DNA of 21,843 nucleotides from Chloroflexia bacterium (GCA_013698495.1 JACCUV010000347.1:1-21843); one strand, 5' to 3'; shown: positions 1-6,822, numbered from the stretch's first letter. Notes: generated by a model from the letters alone, not told the origin. Numbers and translations: made by a program.

Positions 1-585
1 GCGCACAACACCCCCCTTCCTGACCTCACCGCGCCCCGCCTCGAATTGCGGTTTGATGAGTGGAACGCACACCCCGCCCGGCTTGAGCAACCGAGCCGCA
101 ACCGGCAAGATTAACGACAGCGAGATAAACGAGACATCGATGACAACGATGTCGACCGCCTCTGGAAGCAATTCGAGATACCGCGCGTTGGTTCGTTCGA
201 GGACAACCACGCGCTCATCGTCGCGAACACGCAAGTCCAACTGGCCATGACCGACATCGACCGCGTAGACCCGTGCCACGTTTCGTTGAAGCAGGCAGTC
301 CGTGAATCCACCCGTGCTTGCGCCCAGATCGGCGGCCACCAATCCAGCGACATCGATCCCGAACGCATCGAGAGCTTGATCGAGTTTCTCCCCGCCTCGG
401 CTCACGAATCTCGGTTTCTGCCTGAGGGTGACTGCATCGCGCTCCCCAATCGCATACCCGGCTCTGGTTTCGCGTCGATCATTGACCAGCACATCCCCGG
501 CAAGAATCAGCGCCTTGGCGCGGGAACGGGTGTCGGCGAGCCCTCGGTCGACGAGATGATTGTCGAGCCGGATCCTTCCCACCAT
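1..585 (-). CDS. tlyA: TlyA-family rRNA 2'-O-methyltransferase, C-terminus cut by window edge
   Basis: The reverse strand reads 195 codons from an ATG at 585 to the window edge, so the C-terminus is missing (family members are about 245-270 residues). Residues 1-60 form an S4 RNA-binding domain (RLDNHLVDRGLADTRSRAKA). A Rossmann methyltransferase follows, with the SAM loop DLGASTGGFTD at 86-96. Lys67, Asp150 (VIDVSF) and Lys178 (LIKPQFE) match three residues of the K-D-K-E catalytic tetrad of this family; the Glu would lie beyond the edge. TlyA enzymes 2'-O-methylate 16S and/or 23S rRNA and were once annotated as hemolysins. The start lies 3 nt after the ruvC stop, so it is probably translated from the yebC-ruvC transcript. 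No strong ribosome site is visible. Confidence 0.9.
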   Translation of the reverse strand, partial: MVGRIRLDNHLVDRGLADTRSRAKALILAGDVLVNDRRETRAGYAIGERDAVTLRQKPRFVSRGGEKLDQALDAFGIDVAGLVAADLGASTGGFTDCLLQRNVARVYAVDVGHGQLDLRVRDDERVVVLERTNARYLELLPEAVDIVVIDVSFISLSLILPVAARLLKPGGVCVPLIKPQFEAGRGEVRKGGVVR

Positions 586-588
586 TCG

Positions 589-1113
589 TTATGTCCTGTC
601 CGAGAGGTCGTGTTGCGCTACCTTGGCCATGAATGGAGCGGTTTGGGCATGGCAAAGCGCCACCGCAAGGGCGTCCGCCGCATCGTCGGGATGAGGAACC
701 GTCTCCAAATTGAGAATGATCCGCACCATTTCCTGGATCTGGAGTTTTTCGGCCTTGCCGTAGCCAACGACCGCGAACTTAACCTCGGAAGGGCTGTATT
801 CCGCGACCTCAACACCCGCCTGTGCGGCAGCCAGCAACACCACACCGCGCGCCTGGCCCACGGCCAGCGCCGTCGTCACATTCCGCGCAAAAAAGAGTTG
901 CTCGACAGCGAGGACGTCTGGAGCGTACGTCTCGATCAAGCGCGCCGTCTCGGCGTGAAGAACCTTGAGCCGCTGGGGCATCGATGCCTTGGCGTCGGTC
1001 TCGATCACCCCGACGTCAACGAGCTGAGGCTCCGTGTCGCCGCGAATCACCCCGAATCCGAGAATTGCGGTTCCGGGGTCGATGCCGAGCGTCACCAATT
1101 CAGAGTTTGTCAA
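589..1113 (-). CDS. ruvC: Holliday junction resolvase RuvC
   Basis: This 174-residue protein has the usual RuvC length. The RNase H-like fold shows all four acidic metal ligands: Asp12 in LGIDPGT, Glu71 in AVEQLFF, and Asp144 and Asp147 in PDDAADALA. RuvC dimers cut four-way junctions symmetrically during recombination, normally guided by RuvAB. The frame opens with TTG at 1113; a GTG at 1095, just before the LGIDPGT motif, is an alternative. Neither has a clear ribosome site, so the exact start is uncertain. It lies 120 nt downstream of yebC, with a repeat in the gap, and 3 nt upstream of tlyA. ruvA and ruvB do not follow it, unlike the common yebC-ruvC-ruvA-ruvB order. Confidence 0.93.
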   Translation of the reverse strand: MTNSELVTLGIDPGTAILGFGVIRGDTEPQLVDVGVIETDAKASMPQRLKVLHAETARLIETYAPDVLAVEQLFFARNVTTALAVGQARGVVLLAAAQAGVEVAEYSPSEVKFAVVGYGKAEKLQIQEMVRIILNLETVPHPDDAADALAVALCHAQTAPFMAKVAQHDLSDRT

Positions 1114-1158
1114 CGGGAAATCACGGACATGGGCCGTCGCCGCCGCAACGACCGGGTT

Positions 1159-1226
1159 ATGTCATTCCTAGGAACGAAGAATCTTGTCGATTTCGATGTC
1201 AGAAAGGCTGCGTCATCCATCATTCC
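1159..1226. repeat. Interspersed GTCATTCC repeat fragment
   Basis: The yebC-ruvC gap contains GTCATTCCTAGGAACGAAGA followed by ATCTTGTCG. Read on the other strand it translates to the string RFFVPRNDI, a recognisable by-product of a widespread family of short non-coding genomic repeats. A longer relative lies at 6605-6750. Only one end is clear here, so this looks like a partial copy; its right boundary is approximate. Confidence 0.5.
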
Positions 1227-1233
1227 CGCCGCC

Positions 1234-1980
1234 TCAACCCACTTCCGCCAACACCTCGTCGGAAATGTCGAGGTTGGAGTACACGGCTTGCACGTCGTCG
1301 AGGTCTTCGAGCTTTTCAAGCAGTCGAATCGCCTTCACCGCCTGGTCCAAATCCGGCTGCAGCATGCTCTGCGGCTTCATGGTCAGCTCGGCATTGTCGA
1401 TCTCGTACCCGACTGAGGCGAGCTGCTCCGAGACCTTGTGCAACTCGGTCGGATCGGTGTAAATCTCGGCCACACCGTCCTCCACCGAAAAGTCGATCGC
1501 GCCCGCATCGATCGCAATCAGCGCCAGCGCGTCGTCTTCACTGCCGTTGACCAGAATGGTGATCACACCCGTCTGGTCGAACATCCAGCCGACGCTGCCA
1601 TTCTCGGCGAGACTCCCGCCCGACCGTGTCAGGCTGGATCGGAGTTCGCCCACCGTCCGGTTCTTGTTGTCCGTCATCGTCTGGATCATGATCGCCGTGC
1701 CACCAGGACCATACCCCTCGTAGTAAATCTCCTCGTACTGCTCGATGCTGTTGTCACCGATTGCGCGGGCGATCGCGCGATCGATATTGTCCTTCGGCAT
1801 ACTTTCGGAGCGAGCTTTCTGGACGGCGATTCGCAGGCGGGCGTTGGCGTCGGGATCGGGCAAACCGGTTCGCGCGGCAACCGTGATCTCCCGCGCCAGC
1901 TTGGTGAAAAGCTGCCCACGTTTGGCATCGGCCGCGCCCTTCTTGCGCTTGATTGTTGACCATTTGGAATGTCCCGACAT
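1234..1980 (-). CDS. yebC: YebC/PmpR-family protein (TACO1-like translation factor or regulator)
   Basis: This 248-residue protein begins MSGHSKWSTIKRKKGAADAK, the family hallmark, and keeps the conserved DNIDRAIARA and YEGYGPGGTAIMI segments. Members were described as DNA-binding regulators (PmpR, near ruvC). More recent work shows that family members help ribosomes through difficult sequences such as proline runs. The open frame extends upstream to 2064, but the ATG at 1980 is chosen because homology starts exactly there and because AGGAG lies about 11 nt before it (1992-1996). It is the first gene of a yebC-ruvC-tlyA unit and diverges from the sigma factor gene. Confidence 0.95.
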   Translation of the reverse strand: MSGHSKWSTIKRKKGAADAKRGQLFTKLAREITVAARTGLPDPDANARLRIAVQKARSESMPKDNIDRAIARAIGDNSIEQYEEIYYEGYGPGGTAIMIQTMTDNKNRTVGELRSSLTRSGGSLAENGSVGWMFDQTGVITILVNGSEDDALALIAIDAGAIDFSVEDGVAEIYTDPTELHKVSEQLASVGYEIDNAELTMKPQSMLQPDLDQAVKAIRLLEKLEDLDDVQAVYSNLDISDEVLAEVG

Positions 1981-2032
1981 ACCGCGTAGCGCTCCTGATA
2001 GAGACGTGCCGACGTGCTCGAATGCGACCGAT

Positions 2033-2041
2033 AGTATAGCA
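2033..2041 (-). promoter_or_regulatory. Extended -10 promoter for yebC-ruvC-tlyA
   Basis: The minus strand reads TGCTATACT, a TGn motif joined to a five-of-six -10 box. No good -35 hexamer is found at 16-18 nt, which fits an extended -10 promoter. Initiation about 7 nt downstream would give a leader of about 46 nt carrying the yebC ribosome site. Confidence 0.5.
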
Positions 2042-2094
2042 CTTGAGGCGGGCAATTCTGGCATCTCGAAACCGTGATTTGTGTATACAGTGTC

Positions 2095-2123
2095 TTGAAA
2101 CGCCTCGCCTCAGGCGATACACT
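2095..2123 (+). promoter_or_regulatory. Sigma-70-type promoter of the sigma factor gene, with dyad in the spacer
   Basis: TTGAAA (2095-2100), a 17-nt spacer and TACACT (2118-2123) form a good vegetative promoter match. The spacer holds a perfect dyad, TCGCCT-C-AGGCGA (2105-2117), which could be an operator. Initiation near 2130 would give a leader of about 260 nt before the sigma factor start. Confidence 0.5.
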
Positions 2124-2164
2124 CTGTGAAAGTGAGAAACGCTCAGCGATGAACGAGAGGGATC

Positions 2165-2203
2165 ATGGACCTTCCCTGGTACGACAATGGATGGATCAGG
2201 TGA
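2165..2203 (+). CDS. Putative 12-residue leader peptide upstream of the sigma factor gene
   Basis: An ATG at 2165 is preceded by GAGAGGG with 3-nt spacing and opens a 12-codon frame, MDLPWYDNGWIR, ending in TGA at 2201-2203. It contains two Trp codons and a Tyr codon. It sits about 35 nt after the predicted transcription start and 7 nt before a terminator-like hairpin. That order (short peptide, then terminator) is the architecture of translation-coupled attenuators. It is too short to judge by homology, so coding status is inferred from the ribosome site and position only. Confidence 0.35.
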   Translation: MDLPWYDNGWIR

Positions 2204-2204
2204 G

Positions 2205-2366
2205 AGTCCGCCCGACGCGATCTGCGTTGGGTTTTCGTTTGTCCCGAAAGCTGAGTGGTGCGGACTTCCCATCGAAGTGAACCCGCATGGAAGGCAGGCG
2301 ACGGCGCCTGTCGCGCTGGTCACAGCTTCTGTCGCATGCGCATCGAACATGGCTGTGCCGATGCGC
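2205..2366 (+). promoter_or_regulatory. Structured leader RNA with competing pairings
   Basis: Besides the terminator-like hairpin there are three more pairings. AGTCCGC (2205-2211) can pair with GCGGACT (2260-2266), enclosing the hairpin and sharing base 2211 with it. CAGGCG/CGCCTG forms a small hairpin near 2296-2311. GCGCATCG (2338-2345) pairs perfectly with CGATGCGC (2359-2366), ending about 9 nt before the GAGGTGGAGAG ribosome site. It matches no riboswitch class I can name. Confidence 0.4.
2211..2240 (+). terminator. Terminator-like (attenuator) hairpin in the sigma factor leader
   Basis: CCCGACGC (2211-2218) pairs with GCGTTGGG (2224-2231) over 8 pairs, one of them G-U, around the loop GATCT. 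TTTTCGTTT follows at once (2232-2240). A GC-rich stem followed by a T-rich tract is the form of an intrinsic terminator, here inside a leader rather than after a gene. Confidence 0.45.
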
Positions 2367-2391
2367 GTTCCCGCGAGGTGGAGAGAGTCCA

Positions 2392-3546
2392 ATGATGGCG
2401 AGTCTGCTTGAGAAGGGCAAAGATCAAGGCTACCTGCTGTCCGACGAGATCATCGATATGTTCCCCAATGCCGAGGAGCAAATGGACTCGCTCGAGGAGT
2501 TTTACTCCGCGCTGGTGGCGCAAGGTATCGAGGTCCTTGACCAGAAACCAGCCGCGCCCGCCCCAGTCCCGAAAGCCCCCGCTCGCACCCGCGCCAAAGC
2601 CAGTCAGGCGCCCGCTCCTGTCGTCGATCCCCTCGCGGCTGGTGTGGGCGACTCAGTGCGCATGTACCTGCAGGAAATCGGCGAGACCAACTTGCTGACG
2701 ATGCAGGAAGAAGTCTGGCTGGCGACCAGGATGGAGCGCGCCAAGGCCGCCGAAGCGCGCCTCGGTGACACGGCGAACTCACACGAGGACACGTGGTCGC
2801 TCGAAGCCGACGTTGAAGACGGCGACAATGCGCGCGCCCACCTGATCCAGGCCAATCTCCGGCTCGTGGTCTCCGTGGCCAAGAAGTACGGTGGCCGCGG
2901 CCTCTCCTTCCTCGACTTGATCCAGGAAGGCAACATCGGGTTGATGAAGGCCACCGACAAATTCGACTACCACCGCGGATTCAAATTCAGCACCTATGCT
3001 ACGTGGTGGATTCGGCAGGCGATCACCCGCGCAATCTCCGATCAAAGCCGCACGATTCGCCTGCCTGTGCATGTCGGCGAGACAATCAACCGCGTCAAAA
3101 AGACCTCGCACCGCCTGCAACAGATTCTGGAGCGCGAACCGAGCCAGGTTGAAATCGCTCGCGCAATGGCCGTTTCCGATGTAAAGGTTCGGCAAGTGCT
3201 GGATGTTGCCCGTCACCCGGTCTCGCTCGAGGCTCCGGTCGGCAGCGAGGGCGACGCCTTCCTTGGGGATTTTATCGAAGACGAGACGATGCCGGCGCCA
3301 CTGGAACTGGCCTCGCAACAACTGCTCCGGGCCCAGATCGGCGACGCGCTCGACCAATTGACCGAGCGCGAGCGAAAGATCATCGTGCTCCGCTACGGTC
3401 TCGACGACGGCCGGTTCCGTACCCTGGAAGAAGTTGGCCGCGACTTCGGGATCACCCGCGAACGCATTCGCCAGATCGAGGCCAAGGCGCTCCGCAAGCT
3501 GCGCCATCCCGGCACAAGCACTCGCCTCCAGGGTTATCTCGATTAG
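2392..3546 (+). CDS. rpoD: Primary RNA polymerase sigma factor (RpoD/SigA)
   Basis: This 384-residue sigma-70 protein directs core RNA polymerase to housekeeping promoters. Residues 1-50 resemble region 1.1, followed by a Pro/Ala-rich linker (52-78) and region 1.2 (DSVRMYLQEIG, 87-97). Regions 2.1-2.4 are near consensus: the core-binding DLIQEGNIGLMKA, the melting segment FKFSTYATWWIRQAI and the -10 contacts in TRAISDQSRTIRLPVH. Region 4 has the -35-binding helix-turn-helix in DFGITRERIRQIEAKAL. The frame is open back to 2287, but the ATG at 2392 has GGAG with 8-nt spacing and opens directly into region 1.1. An adjacent ATG at 2395 is equally possible. A GTAGGGG repeat begins 9 nt after the stop. 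No dnaG adjoins it. Confidence 0.96.
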   Translation: MMASLLEKGKDQGYLLSDEIIDMFPNAEEQMDSLEEFYSALVAQGIEVLDQKPAAPAPVPKAPARTRAKASQAPAPVVDPLAAGVGDSVRMYLQEIGETNLLTMQEEVWLATRMERAKAAEARLGDTANSHEDTWSLEADVEDGDNARAHLIQANLRLVVSVAKKYGGRGLSFLDLIQEGNIGLMKATDKFDYHRGFKFSTYATWWIRQAITRAISDQSRTIRLPVHVGETINRVKKTSHRLQQILEREPSQVEIARAMAVSDVKVRQVLDVARHPVSLEAPVGSEGDAFLGDFIEDETMPAPLELASQQLLRAQIGDALDQLTERERKIIVLRYGLDDGRFRTLEEVGRDFGITRERIRQIEAKALRKLRHPGTSTRLQGYLD

Positions 3547-3555
3547 TCGCCAGGC

Positions 3556-3572
3556 GTAGGGGTTGACCCCGG
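3556..3572 (+). repeat. GTAGGGG-family repeat, short copy
   Basis: CGTAGGGGTTGACCCCGG lies 9 nt after the sigma factor stop. GGGGT and ACCCC (3559-3570) can pair around a 2-nt gap. It shares its opening with copies at 7856, 13164, 13209 and 15068 but lacks the second half, so it is probably truncated. Confidence 0.5.
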
Positions 3573-3599
3573 CAAGAAAGAGACCTCGCCAATCAACTG

Positions 3600-3652
3600 G
3601 CAGGGTTGTCAGGCCATCACATGCGCGCGACACCCTGGGCGGACAACCCTGC
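3600..3652. terminator. Long inverted repeat between convergent rpoD and KS genes
   Basis: GCAGGGTTGTC (3600-3610) and GACAACCCTGC (3642-3652) are perfect 11-bp arms around a 31-nt loop. The gap is 147 bp between converging genes, so a two-way transcription stop is plausible. No T-tract follows on either strand, so it could instead be part of a decayed repeat. Confidence 0.35.
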
Positions 3653-3693
3653 ACCTTGGTTGGCCAGACGCGATATGCGACCGGGGTCTGCCT

Positions 3694-4962
3694 CTACGAC
3701 CGTCTAAACACCAACGACACATTGTGCCCGCCGAACCCCATCGAGTTCGACATCACCGCATCGACTTCGAGCGCACGATGGGCGCCCGGTATGTAATCGA
3801 GATCGCACTCCGGGTCAGGCGCCAGCAGATTGAACGTCGAGGGCAACAAGCCTTCCTGCATCGCCAGAATCGAGAGCACCGCCTCCATCGCTCCGGCCGC
3901 GCCCAGCAGGTGACCGGTTCGCGCCTTGGTCGAGCTGATCGGTAGTGACCAGGCGGCGCTTCCGAACACGGTCTTGATCGCCTCGGTTTCCAGCGCGTCG
4001 TTCATTGGCGTCGCCGTCCCGTGGGCATTGAGATAACCGAGTTTGCCCGGCGTCAAACCGGCTTCCTCCAGGGCATACACCATTGCCCGCGCCAGACCCT
4101 CGGCGTGTGGCGCAATCTGGACGTCGTGAAAGGCGTCGGCGGTCGAGCCGTACCCAACGATTTCGGCGAGCACGGTCGCTCCTCGCGCCGTGGCTCGATC
4201 GCGATCCTCGAGCACGAGCATCGCCGCGCCTTCCCCGAGGCCAGTTCCGTTCCGGTGCAGGTCGAACGGCTTGACCGCGCCCCGTGGATTGTGGTTGTCG
4301 TCCGACAACGACTGCATCGCGGCGACACCCGCCATCACGATCCCCGTAATCGGCGCTTCCGCCCCGCCGGCAATGACGGCATCGGCCCGACCGGCCTGGA
4401 TCATGCGCATCGCCTCGCCGATCGCGTTTGCGGAACTGGCGAACGACGATGCGTAGGCGAAGGCCGGACCCTTCGCTCCCAGGTCGATCGCGACCATCCC
4501 CGGAGCGATGTTCGGAATCGTCAGCGGCACGGCAAACGGCGAAACGCGTCGCGGCCCCTTCGTCAGCATCGTTTCGACCGCTTGACTGAATGTCTCAACG
4601 CCGCCGAACGCGCTGCCGATCAGGACGCCGGTTCGCGTCGGTTCGGCCGCGATATCCAGCCCTGAACACGCCATCGCCTGCCGTGCGGCGATCATCGCGA
4701 ATTGCGTGAACCGGTCCATACGTCGCGCGTGTTTGCGATCGAGCACCTCGTCGGGCCTGAAATCAGCGACTTCCGCCGCAAAAGTCGTGGGGAAGTCGCT
4801 CGCATCGAACAGCGTGATCGTACGCAAACCGGAGAAGTCGGAATACATCGAGGTTCGAATCGCATCGATAGTCTGTCCGAGGGCGCAGATTGCCCCAAAC
4901 CCGGTGATCACGACTCGCTTGGCTCCGGAATCCGGACCTCGCGTTGAGGAGGCAGCGCTCAC
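3694..4962 (-). CDS. Ketoacyl-ACP synthase II-like protein lacking the active-site Cys (KS-beta-like)
   Basis: This 422-residue protein has the full thiolase-fold condensing-enzyme sequence: RVVITGFGAICALG at the start, NAHGTAT (His314), SSTKARTGHLLGAAG (Lys346, His351) and SMGFGGHN near the end. The nucleophile position is changed: where the upstream FabF has ACASSAHAIG, this protein reads SFASSANAIG, with Phe174 (codon 4443-4441, TTC) in place of Cys. Without Cys it cannot form the acyl-enzyme. By analogy with KS-beta/chain-length factors of type II polyketide systems, it may be a non-condensing partner subunit or a malonyl-ACP decarboxylase. The start is taken as GTG at 4962, overlapping the upstream stop as GTGA; an open frame runs back to 5088 but only duplicates the fabF tail. 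Confidence 0.85.
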   Translation of the reverse strand: MSAASSTRGPDSGAKRVVITGFGAICALGQTIDAIRTSMYSDFSGLRTITLFDASDFPTTFAAEVADFRPDEVLDRKHARRMDRFTQFAMIAARQAMACSGLDIAAEPTRTGVLIGSAFGGVETFSQAVETMLTKGPRRVSPFAVPLTIPNIAPGMVAIDLGAKGPAFAYASSFASSANAIGEAMRMIQAGRADAVIAGGAEAPITGIVMAGVAAMQSLSDDNHNPRGAVKPFDLHRNGTGLGEGAAMLVLEDRDRATARGATVLAEIVGYGSTADAFHDVQIAPHAEGLARAMVYALEEAGLTPGKLGYLNAHGTATPMNDALETEAIKTVFGSAAWSLPISSTKARTGHLLGAAGAMEAVLSILAMQEGLLPSTFNLLAPDPECDLDYIPGAHRALEVDAVMSNSMGFGGHNVSLVFRRS

Positions 4963-6203
4963 GATGCGCGTTGATCCGCGCGAGCCAGGATCAGCGAAAC
5001 GTTGTGCCCGCCAAACCCCATCGAGTTTGTCATCGCGTAGCGAATCTCGGCGCCACGAGCCACATTTGGAATGGTGTCGAGTGGACATTCTGGATCTTGC
5101 GTGTGCTGGTTGATGGTTGGCGGCAGCAAATTGGCGTGCATCGCGGCGATCGTGATCAGCGCCTCAAGCGAACCCGCCGCTCCGAGCAAATGCCCGGTCA
5201 TCGACTTGGTCGAACTTATCGGCACGTTTCCTGCTCGCTCGCCGAAGACTCGCTGCACGGCCATCGTCTCCAGCTTTTCGTTCAACTGCGTGGACGTGCC
5301 ATGGGCGTTGATGTAGTCGATCCCGGTCTGCGCCAAACCGGCGTCGTCGAGCGCGATCGACATCGCCCGAGCGGCGCCTTCGCCCCCCGGCGCCGGTTGC
5401 ACCATGTGGTTCGCATCGTCGGTGGCGCCATAGCCCACGACTTCGGCGAGGATCGTGGCTCCGCGCGCGATGGCGTGCTCGCGTTCTTCGAGAATGAGCA
5501 CTGCCGCCCCTTCCGCGAGCACGAATCCGTCCCGATCGCGATCGAACGGGCGGCTCGCGGACCCGGGGTCGTCGTTCCTGGTCGACAACGCGCCCATCGC
5601 GTTGAAACCGGAAATACCCATGCGGGTCACAGCGGCTTCGCCGCCGCCCGCCACCATCGCATCCGCAATGTCGTTGCGAATCATCAGCGTGGCTTCGCCG
5701 ATGGCGTGGGCGGAACTGGCGCACGCCGAGACGGTTCCGAAATTCGGCCCCTTGGCCCCGAGGTCGATCGAAACCGTGCCCGAGGCCATATTCGGCAACA
5801 TCATCGGCACGAAGAACGGAGAAATCCGGCGCGGTCCGCTGGTGAGCAGCGTCTCGACGCCCGCTTCGAATGTCTCCATGCCACCCATGCCCGTACCGAC
5901 CAGCACACCCACCCGGGTCGCCTCCGATGGGATGTCAAGACCGGACTGCGCAACGGCCTCCCTGGCGGCGGTGACCGACAACTGCGTGTATCGATCCATA
6001 CGGCGGCTTTCCTTGCGGCCAATAGTCGCGGCCGGGTCGAATTCCTTGACCTCGCCGGCGAATCGCGTTTCGAAGCCCTCGGCGTCGAAGCGGGTGATCG
6101 CGCCGATGCCCGACCGCCCGGTGAAAATCGCTTCCCAGATTTGTGCGGCGTTGTTGCCGACGGCGCAAATGCCGCCCACACCGGTCACGACTACCCGACG
6201 CAT
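4959..6203 (-). CDS. fabF: 3-oxoacyl-[acyl-carrier-protein] synthase II (FabF)
   Basis: This 414-residue condensing enzyme elongates acyl-ACP with malonyl-ACP in fatty acid synthesis. The complete catalytic set is visible: nucleophile Cys161 in SACASSAHAIG, His301 in NAHGTST, Lys333 and His338 in STKSMTGHLLGAAG, and the C-terminal SMGFGGHNVS. The ATG at 6203 is chosen because MRRVVVTGVG is the normal N-terminus and AGGGAG lies 9 nt upstream; the frame itself stays open to 6296. It is the first gene of a two-gene unit and overlaps the Cys-less homologue by 4 nt. The pair is isolated: no acpP, fabD, fabG or fabH adjoins it. Confidence 0.94.
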   Translation of the reverse strand: MRRVVVTGVGGICAVGNNAAQIWEAIFTGRSGIGAITRFDAEGFETRFAGEVKEFDPAATIGRKESRRMDRYTQLSVTAAREAVAQSGLDIPSEATRVGVLVGTGMGGMETFEAGVETLLTSGPRRISPFFVPMMLPNMASGTVSIDLGAKGPNFGTVSACASSAHAIGEATLMIRNDIADAMVAGGGEAAVTRMGISGFNAMGALSTRNDDPGSASRPFDRDRDGFVLAEGAAVLILEEREHAIARGATILAEVVGYGATDDANHMVQPAPGGEGAARAMSIALDDAGLAQTGIDYINAHGTSTQLNEKLETMAVQRVFGERAGNVPISSTKSMTGHLLGAAGSLEALITIAAMHANLLPPTINQHTQDPECPLDTIPNVARGAEIRYAMTNSMGFGGHNVSLILARADQRAS

Positions 6204-6458
6204 CTTGTCGATCTCCCTGGTTGGCAATGACATCGCGGTTTCGTCCCTGAACGCGACCTTGTCCCGGGTCGCGTCGCACGTGTCCACTCGGCGCATTTCA
6301 TCTATGTTGCCGAGTGTACATGAGGAACCGGGCCAGGCTCAGCCAACGTTGAACCGAATCCGCGAGCGTGCTACGCTCCCCGCTCGGCCAGGCCAGCGGT
6401 GTCCGTGGCGTTTGATGTGGTCTTGAGCCAACTTTCAGAGAACCGGGAGCTGCTCGGT

Positions 6459-6508
6459 CGCGGGATGTGTCCCGCGGCAGTCCGCGGCGCCCACCTGCTA
6501 ATGCAGGT
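6459..6508. other. Cluster of perfect GC-rich hairpins, possible structured RNA
   Basis: Three perfect pairings lie within 50 nt: CGCGGG-ATGTGT-CCCGCG (6459-6476), CCGCGG-CAGT-CCGCGG (6472-6487, sharing bases with the first) and ACCTGC-TAAT-GCAGGT (6493-6508). The density is well above that of the flanks. It could be a non-coding RNA or another repeat family; strand and ends cannot be fixed from one copy. Confidence 0.3.
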
Positions 6509-6604
6509 TCAAGGTTCCCCATCGCGTCCCGGCATCGCACGGTCTGGCCATTCCCGAAGTCAGGCCCGCACTGCGCTACCATTGCCGGATCATCTGCCTA
6601 AGGT

Positions 6605-6750
6605 CGTCATTCCGAGCTTGCGAGGAATCCCGGTGCGAAGCACTCGACGACGACGTCGGCGCCTCACGTCTCCACGAGAGAGCGTCCGCTAACGCGGACC
6701 GGCTTCGCCGCATCCAGCGGCGTCGGGATGCTTCCTTCGTCAGCATGACG
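6605..6750. repeat. MITE-like interspersed repeat with imperfect terminal inverted repeats
   Basis: The left end, CGTCATTCCGAGCTTGCGAG then GAATCCC, is an imperfect inverted copy of the right end, which on the other strand reads CGTCATGCTGACGAAGGAAG then CATCCC. The interior is about 90 nt and non-coding. Translation on the minus strand gives a SHRDSSQARND-type string, typical of this repeat class. The fragment at 1159-1226 is a relative. There is no transposase; such elements are thought to be mobilised in trans, or to be relics. Confidence 0.55.
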
Positions 6751-6773
6751 GTTTGGGCAAGTGACGGTTTGAA

Positions 6774-6795
6774 TTGGGCAACGCGCCCTGCCCAA
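6774..6795. promoter_or_regulatory. Inverted repeat upstream of holA, possible operator
   Basis: TTGGGCA (6774-6780) and TGCCCAA (6789-6795) are perfect arms around 8 nt, ending 21 nt before the holA -10 box. A similar TTTGGGCA lies about 20 nt upstream, at 6752-6759. A regulator site is possible, as is a chance palindrome at the repeat edge. Confidence 0.25.
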
Positions 6796-6816
6796 CTCAA
6801 AACAGTCCGCTCGATT

Positions 6817-6822
6817 TACAAT
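6817..6822 (+). promoter_or_regulatory. -10 box for holA
   Basis: TACAAT matches the -10 consensus at five of six bases and lies 25 nt before the holA ATG. No recognisable -35 hexamer sits at 16-18 nt, so strength or activator dependence is unclear. Confidence 0.4.

Noticed and set aside
247..1416. A 389-codon open frame on the plus strand
   Set aside because: It lies antisense to tlyA, ruvC and yebC, whose motifs are clear; the plus-strand product is Arg/His-rich and matches no family, as expected for a shadow in GC-rich DNA.
2199..2210. GGTGAGAGTCCG, similar to a segment of cobalamin riboswitches
   Set aside because: The other conserved blocks of that riboswitch are absent and the downstream gene has no link to B12.
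2187..2411. A 74-codon plus-strand frame in the sigma factor leader, running into the coding region
   Set aside because: There is no ribosome site of its own, it ends 20 nt inside the sigma gene, and the leader is better explained by RNA structure.
2779..3654. A 291-codon open frame antisense to the sigma factor gene
   Set aside because: It is the complement of a conserved sigma-70 sequence; nothing in it resembles a protein domain.
4963..5088. A 42-residue N-terminal extension of the Cys-less KS protein
   Set aside because: This stretch overlaps the end of fabF in another frame and is not protein-like; the GTGA overlap gives a better start at 4962.
4944..6426. Long plus-strand open frames opposite the fabF pair
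   Set aside because: They are shadows of two condensing enzymes with complete family motifs; their composition is skewed to Arg, Pro and Ser.
6503..6518. GCAGGTTCAAGGTTCC, faintly like a tRNA T-arm
   Set aside because: No acceptor stem, D-arm or anticodon arm can be drawn around it, and the T-loop consensus fails.
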